Origin: Celoporthe dispersa
Taxonomy: Eukaryota; Ascomycota; Sordariomycetes; Diaporthales; Cryphonectriaceae
Length of the DNA: 64,000 nucleotides
Direction: 5' to 3'
NCBI GenBank assembly: GCA_016584495.1
Contig: WAID01000007.1
Coordinates: 2,156,001-2,220,000, forward strand
Shown: positions 45,851-57,655 of the stretch, in pieces
Position numbering within the stretch: position 1 is the stretch's first letter
How the letters are laid out: every line of letters begins with the position of its first letter
Notes under the pieces: model-generated
Seen by the model: only the letters and a program-made list of their open reading frames with translations
Databases searched by the model: none
What the model was told of the DNA's origin: nothing
Translations under genes and position numbers: made by a program

Positions 45851-48643
45851 CTATACGTCCCTTTCTGCCCAGCTCTGGATCATGCCTTCAAGCGTAGGCT
45901 CGTACTGCTTGCAGGTCACCTTGCCAGAGCTCTCATCCAGGTACGTGTTGGCCTGGACAAAGACCTTGCGAGGCTGCGCGTTAGCCACAACGACCTGGCG
46001 CACCTTGGTGCCCCAGTACTCGAGGCCAACTCCCGACATCTCCTCGCCGAAGAATTTGGTGCCGGCCTCGACGTCTGCGGTCGATTTGTAGATGTGTATC
46101 TTTTGGAGGAAATCGCCAACGGCTGCCAAAGAATGTGAGTATACGACCAATCACATCGCAGCACGACGTTTTATAGACTCTTAAAACGGCAGAACGCGGT
46201 ACTCACCTTTGCGACCCTTGGTCGGAATCAAGCTGCGGTTCAACTTGATCTTGAGGTCCGAGAGATCGTCGGCTGAATACTCGAGCTTACAGAAGTCCTC
46301 GCCAGCCTGCAAGAAGCACCTCAGGATGGCGAAACGCGCCTGACAGTGAGGCTGCCCCCACCTCTGGCTCTTGGGGTCCCAGAACTCCAGAGCCGCGAGG
46401 CCAGCGCGCGCCATGCTCAGGTACGCAGTGTAGAGCACGTCACCAGCCTCGCCGTCGATGTTGTCTGTGCCGTCACCGAAGCCAAAGATCTTGAGCACGG
46501 GGAACTCGCAGGCCAGGTACATGGACACCAGCTCGGCCCGGCATTCCTCGTAGGCACCTGCCAGGCCGCCAAAGACCCCGCCCCAGGTCTGTCCCGGCTT
46601 GTACCAGCTGGTGACGGGTTTGTTGGTCAGGGGGCTGGTGGGCGGGTTGGTGTGGTCGAAATTGAACACTCCTGGTGAGGTTTCCTGGAGCAGCTTTCCG
46701 CATCCGTGCCCTGTGAGCCTATTGAGACAACCAGGAGTCAGTACTTGTCTGGGGATGAGCAGCTGAGCCTTGAGGTATAGTCTAGGGTTCTTTCTCTTGC
46801 AACCCACAGACTATACCTTCTAGGAATGAAGACTTCGACCGAGCCAAAGAACTAGATTTCGAGGGAAGACGTACTCGTGAAGACCGACCTGCACTTCAAA
46901 AGCAGGGTCTCGATACTTCTTGTACACCTCGAGGTCCTCATCTTTGATGAATGGGATCTTCTCATTGGGAGCCTTGGCACCAAGGACGTTGCCGAGGGAG
47001 ACATTCTTGAAACCCTCCGATTGCCGAATATCATCATACTACATATACCTTCGTCAGCGATCCGTTCAACTCACACGATCAGGCTGTCCCTTTGTGGAAA
47101 CAGGAGAAGGAAAGGGGGCGGGGCAGTCGACGGTTCTGAAGGGGAAGTCGTCATGAAATACATAGCTCAACACATCTTTTGTTGGGGGGAGGGGGAGGGG
47201 AGGTTGTTGTTGTGATAATAGTATGCCTTTGACATGCTTACATTGGGGATGTTGATACCCGCCGGGATGCCAGAGCCCGCAAACGCAAGGACTTCCAGGG
47301 ATGTGAAGTCGGGGGCCATGAACTTATCCTTCTCGAAGTCGGAACTCCACGGGAGAAGGGGAATCAGCTTCGAGGAGGACGACACCAGCTCGCCGAACGC
47401 GCGGGTCCGCTCCTTGTTCACCATGGCCGCGAAACCTTCCCACTCGCCCCGAACACCGGCAGGATCTCTGTACGTCTCGATGAAGCCGATGTTGCACTCC
47501 ACATCCGGACCCTTGTCTGCGATCCAGTGCCGCTGGCTGTCCTTGAAGGCGAGGAGCGATCCGTTGTCAAAAGACTTGGCGTACTCGGTGTGCATCTTCT
47601 GTTGGGTCTCGTTGCCGGCATTGTCTGCAGCCTTCGCGATGTTGGCGGCGGCGGCGGCCATCTCCTTGGCGTGGTCACCGTACACCAGCTTAATCGTCTT
47701 GCCGGCCAGGACTCCGTCGTCGGCCTTGAACTCCGTCTCCTTGCCAATGTCGCCACCCTCGCTCGGTACGCTCGTCTGAGCAGAGGCGATGAGGATCTCA
47801 AACACTCCGTCCTTGGTCTTTCTCAGACGGGTGTTCTCCGGCAACAGGCCCTTGCTCACCATCCACCGCGCAATGCCATCCACTTCAGCCTTGGTCACGT
47901 CGGGGGAGTCGACATAGTAGGTAGTCATGTGGCCCTCGTCCGGATAGCCGAGGTGCATGAGACCTGGGCTGGCGCAGGCGAAGATACCTCCCTGAGTGGC
48001 CTTGTAGAACTTCGCAGCCTCAGGGGACGTGGCGGCCAGCTTCTCGACATCGCTCTCCTGGCAGTGAGGGATGAACTTGGAGTCACCAAAGCTCCTATAA
48101 TTCCCTCCATTGCCGAGGAACTGCGCAGAGTACTGTAGGAAAAAGGTGACAGCCTCCTCGGCGACGCCAGCCTTCTGGCCGAGGGCCTTCCAGTCACCAC
48201 CGCAGCTCTTGTGGAGGGCGAGGATGAGATCGAAGATAGGCTCAGACTCCGGAGACACCTGCCTCATCTGGATGCGAGACCCTGCGAACGAGGCTCTGTA
48301 CCATAGGGGTCAGCGAGAGATTGCCACAAGAGGCACAGGTGAGGACCATGACCACGACTCACCTGGAGATGTAGTGGGCATAGCGCTTCTGCTTGTCCGT
48401 CAGGGCATCGAAGTGCTTTGCGATCTCGAGCCTCACGACGCTTGGAGGGGCGTCAGCCAGGTAAGGCTTGAGCTCTTGGGCGTCCATGTTGATGTGTCGT
48501 CGACCTGAAATGGGAGGAGGCAGACGCGGGGCAGGTCTGAGGGGGGAAAGAGCAGAAGAGACAAAGACCGGGTACGGCGCGGTAGGAGACCTCGAGACAA
48601 GTCCACGAGCTGTTGTCTTGAACGAGGAGGGGAGACGATACAT
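45851..48643 (-). CDS. DPP3: Dipeptidyl peptidase III with N-terminal extension
   Basis: M49 zinc metallopeptidase that removes dipeptides from the N-terminus of short peptides. Exons are 48643-48363, 48295-47242, 47038-46875, 46718-46207 and 46122-45851, giving 760 aa. The zinc motif is H499-E500-L-T-G-H504 (HExxxGH type); the codon of the catalytic Glu is split (GA|G) by the third intron. The second zinc motif is EECRAE. The Thr in HELTGH replaces the Leu of the classical HELLGH. Two starts are possible: ATG 48487 gives a 708-aa cytosolic protein equal in size to yeast Dpp3, while the upstream ATG 48643 adds 52 residues with many Arg and Ser and no acidic residue, a typical mitochondrial presequence. 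Both may be used. It is divergent from the capping-protein gene. Confidence 0.92.
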
Positions 48644-49471
48644 TTAAAATGAATCAAGCCCTCCTTCCTTCGCGCCAGAACTTTGGCCAACTGGAAATAC
48701 CCCGTGATTATGGCCCAAGGTTTCCCCCCTCCGTCGAGTTTCACTAGTGCAGCACAGAGCTTAAGCCAATGCAGCGTCACGAGCGTCAGGTTCAATAAGT
48801 CGAGTGCCTGCGCCTGCCCTGCTTGGAAGCTTAGACGAGCAGGTCGCGCGGGGTCCTCGCAGCCAGGGCCCCGCCTGTTAGGGGTCTACCCACTTCTAGC
48901 CGGAGAGCAACAGCAGCTGCCAAATACGACCCTGCGGTTTTTGGTTTATTTCCCTCCTCCTTCTTCTTGTTTCTTTGGGGGCGTATGGATCCAGAACGAG
49001 AGAATAAAAAACGTAGACTGTCTAATCGAGATAATTGAACTTTTTTTCTTTGGTAAAAAAAACAAAAAGAGAGAGAGAGAAAACCACACCAAGAGTCGAT
49101 CATGGCGAGTCTCGACGGTGAATCGGCTCGAGGCAAAAGTAGCACGCTATCAGATACAGGGCCTATTGCCCTGAAGAGGCTCCAGACAAGCTGCCACAGG
49201 CGCTGCAGCCGACACCTGACGCACTGCTGTGACAGGGGTCAATGCCACCCCTAGATCGCCCATCATTGGAGGGGCAGCTGAGGCTCGTGCTTGTGGTCGG
49301 TGAAGCTAACAACGACATCGCCAACTTTCCCTCTTCATATACGGCTCAAAGGCTATTCCCCTTACAGACAGTTCGAACCTCCCGAGACCCTTAGATCACC
49401 AAAGGACGAACACGTTCTCCGCCCTCCTGACCCCTCCCCGAAATCAAGTCTCCTGCATACCTAGTCCCAGG
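48644..49471. promoter_or_regulatory. Divergent DPP3/CAP2 promoter region
   Basis: An 828-bp region between divergent starts, T/A-rich in the middle (48950-49085) with a GA run at 49067-49081. It should contain both promoters. Confidence 0.5.
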
Positions 49472-50518
49472 ATGGCTTCCGCCGACCCCTTCGACTCGGC
49501 ACTGTAAGCTTCCTCCGAACGCAGCTGCTCGAGAACCAGGGGCTACAAGCTAACAGCCTCACTCTCTCCTGCTCCCAGCGACCTCCTCCGCCGCCTCAAC
49601 CCCAAGCACACCCAGCGCAACCTCGACTACATCATCCGCCTCGCCCCCGACCTGACGGAGGACCTCCTGTCGTCCGTCGACCAGCCTCTTGTCGTGAAGC
49701 GCTGCAAGCAGTCCGGCCGCGACTACCTGCTCTGCGACTACAACCGCGACGGTGACTCGTACCGGTCACCATGGTCCAACCAGTTCGATCCACCGCTGGA
49801 CGAGGGCGGCCTGGGCGGTGTAGGCGCGGGAGGCAATGATGGTGCGGGCGAGGGCGCGGTCCCCGGCGAGAGGGTCAGGAAGATGGAGGTCAAGGCCAAC
49901 GAGGCCTTCGACATCTACCGCGAGCTGTACTATGAAGGGGGCGTGTCATCGGTGTACCTGTGGAACCTCGACGACGGCTTTGCAGGTGTTGTCCTGCTGA
50001 AAAAATGTGAGTGAATCCTGGTGGTGCTGCCCGCCACGGACAGCCTGGCACAAACCGACACCACACAGAAGTCGGAGGTTCTGTCTCAGCTGACACGCGG
50101 ACCCCAACCAAAACCAGCCTCCCCGTCCGGCGGCAGCAGCTCCGGCGTCTGGGACTCGATCCACGTCTTCGAGGCAAGCGAGCGGGGACGCACGACCAAC
50201 TACAGGATGACCTCGACCGTGATGCTGTCGCTGGCGGCGGCTGGATCCGCAACCTCGACGCTCGGCGAGATGGACCTGAGCGGGAACATGACGCGCCAGA
50301 TCGAGCAGGAGCTGCCTGTCGACACGGACGAGAGCCACATCGCCAACATCGGCCGCCTGGTCGAGGACATGGAGCTCAAGATGCGGAACCTGCTGCAGGA
50401 GGTGTACTTCGGCAAGGCTAAGGACGTCGTCGGCGACCTGCGGAGCGTGGGCAGCTTGAGTGAGGGCCAGAGGGACCGGGACGCCCAGAGGGAGATTATT
50501 GGGAGCATGCGGAGGTAG
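49472..50518 (+). CDS. CAP2: F-actin-capping protein subunit beta
   Basis: Predicted 286-aa beta subunit of the CapZ heterodimer, which caps actin filament barbed ends at cortical patches. Exons are 49472-49503, 49579-50006 and 50118-50518. The last acceptor (CCAG at 50114-50117) is chosen because it restores phase and joins VVLLKK to SSPSGGSSSGVWDSIHVFE; the CTGAC branch site lies just upstream. Family motifs visible are DLLRRLNPKHTQRNLDYII, then KVVKRC-like LVVKRCKQSGRDYLLCDYNR, then SYRSPWSNQFDPP, then EAFDIYRELYYEGGVSSVYL, then TTNYRMTSTVML. A Gly-rich insert (GGLGGVGAGGNDGAGEGAV) between conserved blocks is probably a loop. Length matches the family (about 270-290 aa). Confidence 0.95.
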
Positions 50519-53500
50519 TTGAGCGTTCGGTGCAGGAGCGGCACGCTCGGCAGCTTCTCGTGCCGGACTTTCCCTTGTGCCCTCACCCGTCCTTTACGAG
50601 AGCGTTTGATTAGTGGTCGCGTGCTCTTACTTGACGACCTGTGCTAAAATGAGAGTATAGGGCGCGTACTGAGCTGTGCCCATGGTGCTATTACACAAAG
50701 ATGAATGATACGTATAAAAGCGGCTCGCATGATTGACGGTAGCCTCAAGAAATGAACTCCCTCGTTTAATTTGTTTCTTTTTTCCCTCTTGCATAGTCCT
50801 TCTCTCATCCGATATCTGCCAGCGGAGTTTGCCCTCGACGGAGCTCGTCTGTGTGAGTCAACCAGAATCGATATCACAGACTCCGTGGATGTTTGCTACG
50901 AGTGTCAAGAGACCCGACGTCGTGCCCGTCATGCCACAATAACAGAAAGCCACAATCCCTAGTGATCCGACAGTCATATGGTTTGGAGCCAGCCGCGGGC
51001 CTCCATAGCATTTAACGTTTGGTCGAGGATACTCGTTCTGTGTGAAAATATGTAAATACATGTCATATTATATATATATATGCATATATATATGAGGAGG
51101 GGGAAAAAGGATCGCCCTCGTAGGATAAAGTTGGACGCCGATGCCGCCACACGATCAAATACACACTAGTATGCATCTCGCAGCAAGAGGACCAAGACGA
51201 TAGCCCGCCTGGGACTGCCGAAAGTGTAAAGATTCCAGCTCACATGCACCTCGCCCGCCTTCTTCCCAATGCGGCGGCGGGCTCCCCGGCCCGAGCGCGG
51301 CGGTTAGCTGAACCTCAGCGCCCCGTGCTGCCTGCCCACCCACTCGACGAGCTTGACGGACCGAAAACACCGCCCAAAGGGTCCCTCAGATGAGTCGGCC
51401 GCCTGGTTCCCCGGGTCAAGCTGCAGGAAGGAAAAAGTCTAGGCCACGTTCTCGCCTCGCCTCGCGCCGTCGTCGCACGGCGACCTCACGCACGACCTCA
51501 ACCCTGGATACTCCGTTTGTGGAGACGAGGCGGGAGGGCGGGAAAAGGCGAGAACTTAGGTTGACAGGCTCCTTGGGCAGTACCGTTGCGGTGGTTTTTT
51601 CTCTCTCTTTCTTCTCCTTCCTTTCTTTTCTAGGGACGTGACTGTAGCGGATCTCCCGTATGGTCACTAAATACATGCGATGGATGGCTAGTCACTGCAT
51701 CAACAGACGTCTCGGAGCCAATTAAAACGGTAAGCAGGCGAAACATCATGAGGAGGGGCATCATGTCCGCTGCTGAAACTAAGAAAGTATAATATCCCCT
51801 GGGACACTAAGAAAGCATAGTGTTTGCTGGGACACCAAAGCAGTATAGTGTCCACTGGCACATAAAAGTACTCGTCAAGACTTGCCCGTCTAACAAGCTG
51901 ACAAGACGCATCATATTTCCGTTGTGACTGGTAGGTTGCGATATATGACCAGCCCGAATCCTTTGGGGGGAACTTCCAGAAACCACTGTGCGCATGTCAT
52001 GCCCGGCAGGCGTGGCATCTATTGTTGGGGCTCAAGCTGACAGGTGGAGTGGCACGGACGGCTGGCCCAGGGCCTTTTCGACGTCGGCTCGGATAAATGC
52101 TGCTGGGCACAAGCATAGCAGCAGTATCTGACAGCCCAGCGCCCAGAGGCCCAGGCAGGCCTTACCGGATCGCGGTGGCTGCGAGGTCGCAGTCATGACG
52201 ATGTGTGCAGCACGCGCGGCCCCTCAGAACGGTGGCTGAAGCTTTAGTGCCGAGTCATGGATTAGACGGGTTGACAAGCCTCTGCGTGTGGGAGAAGTGC
52301 TGGTCCGTCTGCCTTGGGGATACACGATGGTGCTTCCAGCTCGGATGGCTCGCCCGCCTCTCATGTAAGACCTCGGCTGCCTTGCACGTCCTCGGTGAAC
52401 CCGTAGCGGTTCCCGCAGCCAAGGCATCATGGCGTTCCAAGAGTGGATGGCTCTTCCAGCCGCTAGCCCATGTTCGCCGACCACGGAGGAGACCGCCGTG
52501 GTTGTCATGGCTGGTCAGTCACGGCGGTCATCATGACAGGTGTCAGTGGTCCGGGAATTTCGTTCGCTGGGCGGTGGTGGGCCTCTAGACACGTCGTTCT
52601 CCTTCAGGATCAGAGCGATCCGCGGGAACGCAGCGAGACCCTGCGAAATTCTCAGCCATGCACGCAAGATTAGACGGGACAGGGACGAAATGCAGAAGGA
52701 GGGGGACGAGACGATCGCTCTGTGCTTGGCCGAGAGAAGCTATTTGATGTTGGAGTCGTTGCCGCATAGGCGCCTCCCCGATGGAGGCGTCTACTGCAGA
52801 CTCCTGCATGGGGAAATTGGACGGTGGACGAACCACCTGCAGAGCCAAATTGGTTTGTTTTCCGAGATTTTTCTTCCTGTTTTTGTTGGGGTCCAGCGTG
52901 AGGCGTACATTTTAGGGTGAGACAGTTGCCTTTTTGCGGATAGGGAATGTTCCTCTTGGAGGGTCGTCGTCGTCACGATGCATGTTGTTGGACCTGTTGT
53001 GGATGTTCTCTGCAGTCCCGGTGCGGCCGCCGAATGGTGCCGTTACAGCAGGTGTTAAAAAAACTTGCGGCGTCTGCCGTGTCACCAGGGCCATGTCCCC
53101 AGTTGGAAATCACCCGACTAGGACAATTTCTGACCATCGATCTCTGTTGATCCTGTTTCAGACGATTGTCTAGCGAGTGCGAGCCAGACCGAAGCTGCCA
53201 GGACGGAAAGGTGTTGACCGCCCTGCCGGAAGGGCCAGCCAGCGCGCCTCGCTGGCGGCGATCAGCACCAGCAACACACACAACCAGAGACAGACCAAGG
53301 CCTCTTCTGGGGAATCTCATAGAAGCCTTCTAGAAGATCTGGAGCGGCCGGGAGGGCGGGACGGGCAAAGATTGCGGCGGAGTCGGCCGGGACGCTAAGG
53401 GCGTGGATGGGGTGGTATCCTGCTTGCCTGCTGCACCCCTGAGGGCAGCATCGGAATAACCCATTAGATGCCTCACATGGTTCGCTGCCACCTTCTCCCG

Positions 53501-56302
53501 CTTGTTCGACGCATGGTGCTTGGACTCGTGTGGTGGTATTGCGTCGTCTAGTCTCTCCCGGCTGATCCGGCCGGCCCTTTTGAGACTCTGTGATGTGCAG
53601 TGCAGTGCAGTGCTGGACTCACCGTCCCCGACGGGTACGCCGCGGGCCAGAACAGCTGTTGTCGTCGCTGCGCCTGTGGTCTGTGATGCAGGTACGGTGT
53701 CACGGTGAGTTGGCACACACGACAGACATGCTCACAGCAGGTGATAATGATGCACTGCATCGCACGCCGGCACGGGTGACAGGTACAGGTGGGGATCGGC
53801 CCAGCCGCTGTCAGGTGGTACCCAACATGTACATACTGCCTGTCTTCTGGACCTGCAGGTTCTCTGCCGCGCTGGAGAGTGCTGCTTGCTGCTGCTGCTG
53901 CTGCCCTTCTGGGAGACATGCAGGAAGACGTGGTGGCACAACACGAGATGGGGTTCATTTGGAATTACGTACATGTCATAGCCGTCCCTATAGTTACAGA
54001 CCATGGGGAGCGCCATGTTTCGCGGAGCGTCGCCCTGCGAATGCAAGGGGCGTCGTGCCAATCTGCCTCGGGTTACTCCTGGGGAAGGGGAGTACGACTG
54101 AGTCGTGTACTGTACATCATCATCATTTCCGTCGTGCGGGAGAGTGGGTGAAGAGGCTGGACAGTGTGTATGTAGGGCAGGCGACGGCGACTCTTTCTTT
54201 TCTTCTTCTTTTTCTTTCTGTTTCCCCCCCCCTGCCATTCTGGTGTATCTAGAACTGAGGTCCTCCCTTCCCCGCGTAAAATGATGGTGTTGGGTAGGCA
54301 CGGTAGGGGGTTTTGGGACAGGGCAGGGCCACTAGAGGTTAGGGTAGATTAGGGCCCTATGTACATTGCAGGGGGGCGGACTGCTCATCAGACGACGAAC
54401 ACGTTCAATAGTCTCAGCGTCAAACCTCTCCTGTCATATCTCAGTTCCCATTGTGTTACAGTGCAGCAGCCGAGAGACATGGGTGAGATTGAGACCTTCG
54501 TGGATGGGAACAGACGGGCACAGAGAGAGAGAGAGAGAGTGTGTGTGTGTGTGTGTGTGAGTGAGGGGGGGGGTGGGCTTTCGAAACGTTGCATGCCCTA
54601 CTCAGGTATACGCTCGTTAGGGAAGCTGGGTATGGCCGGCCTGTCAGGCTCCAGGCCTGGAACTTGGTTCGCTGCCTGGGTACCACTGTAGTATGTATGT
54701 GCAATGTGCTATCGTCACAGGCGAGGCCCTTGAAGACCTGCCCCTAAGGAGGGGGGGGTCGGGTGTGAGTCGCACGCAATTAGGGGACCCTCCACTGAGG
54801 GGAACCTACTGGGTACCACCATACACCAATACCATACACCATACACGCCAGTGGTAGTCAGGAGCCCGGAATGGTCTAGTGTGAGGTACGCCGCCTCTGC
54901 CGCAGGATGAGGTACCCAACCAGCCAAGCCAGGTTTGGGGGCTCTGCGCAAAATCTCCGGATCCCTAATGCCTTAATACAACGCGGATAATGCTGCACTG
55001 AGGTCACCTGGCCGTCTTTCTGGAACGACAGGTCAAAACCCTTGCCGGCCAGCTGATGGTGTGTATACACACACACACACACACACACAGTACATACTAC
55101 ACATGCAGTGACTGCAGGGAAGGCGCTGAGGAACTAGAAAATTGAAATACAGAGCCTATTCCAAGCCCATGCCTACGGTCTTCCCCCCCCATCTTCTGAG
55201 GTCAGAGCCTCTACTCTTCTTCTCATCGTCGGCTGCTGCTGCTCTTGACAAACAAAAGGACGAGGGACGAGAACAGGTAACGAGCGCATGAAAAAGGAAG
55301 GACCCACTTGGTATCCGTTGACCTGCCCTGGAAATCGAACCCTCCTCGCGCGGGCCCCCAGCCTGCTTCAGCCCACCCTCGCCCTCATCCTCGCCCCCCC
55401 CTGCAACGTCTGAGCTCGACCTCGCTGCCCCAAGGTTGACTCGACCAGAACAGCTCCTCAGGGAAGTCTGTTCTTTCTGATCGACTTTTTTTCTCCCCCC
55501 CCCCTCCTCACTCTGAGGAATACTCGAATCCCATCCATCCCACCAGCCTGGGCCCCGGCAGTCCTCGTCAATTTCCGAGCAATCAACCTCAGGCCAAGGG
55601 CAGACGGTGTCGTCCCAAGGGCCAGCTACCTATCTGCAGACGATCTTTGCCTGCCCGAGCTCAAATCTGGATCTACCGGATCGCACCCATCAAATATTAC
55701 AGCTTTAATCTCGCCTATTCTATCTTGAGCCTTCTAGGACGGCCACCGCCTATTTTCCCGCCTTCTTTCGTCGAGAGATAGCATCGCCCATCGACCACAT
55801 TTCATGGCCGGGCATAGACAACACCGAGCCCTTTCAGACCGCTGCACCTTGCAACAAGCATAACTCGTTTGTACAATATATACTACCAGAGCTGTTCGGC
55901 CAGTCGCCTTTTTTTTTTTCCTGCCCCCCCTTTTTTTTTTTTTGGGTCGTAGCATTTCGATATTGGCCGGCATTCTGGTCCCCCCTCCGTCTTGTCTGGG
56001 CAGGGACGATAGGAAAGACGTTATCGAAACCAACCCCTGACCTGGACCCTCAACAAGTTACATCGCAAAGACGACCCCGCCCACCTAGGACCTTTCTTTC
56101 TGGTCCTGGCTCCAGGGCCGCTCACACCCCTCGACACACAAACACGATCCGATCTGCCCTCCCTCTATTTGCTACAGCTTGAACCGAGCGCGACGTCTGA
56201 TCGGTGCGCCCTGAGAGAGAAAGAGTGAGAGAGTGAGAGAGAGAGAGAGTCCTTGCGCCGTCGCCCCCCTTTTTCTGCCTCTCTTTTGTCCATTGGCTCG
56301 CG
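50519..56302. other. 5.8-kb gene-poor region
   Basis: Between CAP2 and the SDR gene I find no conserved coding sequence. The stretch contains (AT)n at 51067-51092, a three-unit 28-bp minisatellite at 51778-51861, a GCTGCT tract at 53887-53901, (GT)n at 54539-54559, (AC)n at 55070-55088, and C, T and GA runs close to the SDR start. The last 1 kb, which is CT-rich, is probably SDR promoter and leader. Open frames of up to about 220 codons show no domain signature. Confidence 0.5.
51778..51861. repeat. Minisatellite, three 28-bp units
   Basis: Three adjacent 28-bp copies (51778-51805, 51806-51833, 51834-51861). Units 1 and 2 share ACTAAGAAAG at the start and CTGGGAC at the end; unit 3 is more diverged (ACCAAAGCAG start, CTGGCAC end). 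There are no spacers, so this is a tandem repeat rather than an interspersed array. Confidence 0.85.
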
Positions 56303-57655
56303 ATGGCGGAGAAGCCCTCGGTCCTCATCATTGGAGGGCTGGGCTACATCGGACGCTTCCTCGCTCTTCACATCCACAAGAACAACCTGGCCTCCGAGGT
56401 CCGCGTCGTCGACAAGGTCCTCCCGCAGCTGGCATGGCTGGCCCCGGAGTTTGACGAGGCCTGCGCCGGCGACAAGTTCGTGCAGGCAGACGCCAGCAGG
56501 GAACGTGAGTCACTGGCAACCCCTCTCCCCTGCCCACCGCCTGATGTCCTGCCTCTTTTCCGGCCCGACCAAGCAGCAGCAGCAGCACTCCACAACCCCT
56601 TCTAGATAGCCCGGGCTAATCCGTCTCCTTCGCCGGACCGCAGAAGCACTGGCCAGGATATTCGACCGGGAGGATGGCAAGCAATTCGACTATGTCTTCA
56701 ACTGCGGCGGCGAGACCAGGTACTCCCAGGAGGACGAGGTATACAAGCTGCGGTCATTAGGGCTGTCCCTGGCCGTCGGCAGGGAAGCAGCAAAGCGGGG
56801 CGTCAAGGCCTTCATCGAGCTCAGCACCGGCATGATCTACAAGTCAGACTCGGCAGCGAGCAAGGAGACCGACAAGCTGAAGCCATGGAGCAAGATCGCA
56901 ACCTTCAAGCTGCAGGCGGAGGACCAGCTGGCCAAGGTCGACGGGTAAGCAACCTCCCCCTCTCCGCCGGGCCCGGCCGCGACATGAGCGTGAGGATGGC
57001 GTGCTGACGATACTCGCTGCCCTTCAGGCTCAACCTCGCCATCATCCGCCTCGCACACGTGTATGGGCCCTATGCCTCGCAGTGGGTCGCAACAGCGCTG
57101 TGCATGGCCCGCGTCTACAAGGCCCAGGATGAGGAGATGAAGTGGCTGTGGACAAAAGACCTGCGGACAAACACAGTACACATCGACGACGTGGTGCGGG
57201 CGATGTGGGCGGTGGCGGAGTGGTACGCAGGCGGCAAGAAGGACTGGGACAACAAGGCAATGGGTGGTTCCGTACCTATCTTCAACGTGGTCGATAAGGG
57301 TGTCACCACGCAGGGCACCATGGCCAACGTCATCGGCGAGATCTTCGGCATCAAGACGGGCTTCCAGGGCACCCTGATCAGCCACTTTGCAAAGCTCAAC
57401 ATGGACTCGGTCGTCGAGGACGTCAACGATGAGCTCTTGGGCCCCTGGGCAGACCTGCTCGAGTCGGCCGGCATCACCAGGCCGGGTCCCCTAACGCCGT
57501 ACATGGAGAAGGAGCTGCTGAAGGATACCGACCTGAGCATGGACGGGACCAGACTAGAGAAGGTGGTAGGCTTTCAGTATTCGAAACCGCAGATCAACAA
57601 GGAACTTCTGGAGGAGGTCATCGAGAGCTATAAGAAGATGAGGTGGTGGCCATAG
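56303..57655 (+). CDS. Atypical extended SDR (NAD-dependent epimerase/dehydratase-like)
   Basis: Predicted 376-aa extended short-chain dehydrogenase/reductase. Exons are 56303-56504, 56644-56944 and 57028-57655, phase-consistent; the second intron has a CTGAC branch site. The dinucleotide-binding motif is G11-G-L-G-Y-I-G17, preceded by a beta strand (SVLIIGG), with an acidic residue after the second strand (VRVVDK) suggesting NAD(H). Further features are FNCGGETRYSQ, IELSTGMIYKS and RLAHVYGPY. In the region of the usual Y-x-x-x-K, the Lys is K156 (KLQAE) but the Tyr position is Ile152, so the classic catalytic tyrosine is missing. It may be a non-canonical enzyme or a binding protein. The substrate is unknown. 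The start ATG has good context (GCGATGG). Confidence 0.85.

Noticed and set aside
51778..51861. CRISPR-like array
   Set aside because: The 28-bp units are directly adjacent without spacers, there are only three, and the genome is eukaryotic.
53590..54301. Open frames of about 190-220 codons on both strands
   Set aside because: No conserved motif, no plausible splice partners and mixed composition; most likely chance frames in non-coding DNA.
55310..55350. Possible tRNA 3' half on the minus strand (GGTTCGATTTCC-like)
   Set aside because: The TTCGAT loop is not flanked by a pairing T stem and no acceptor or anticodon arm can be built around it.
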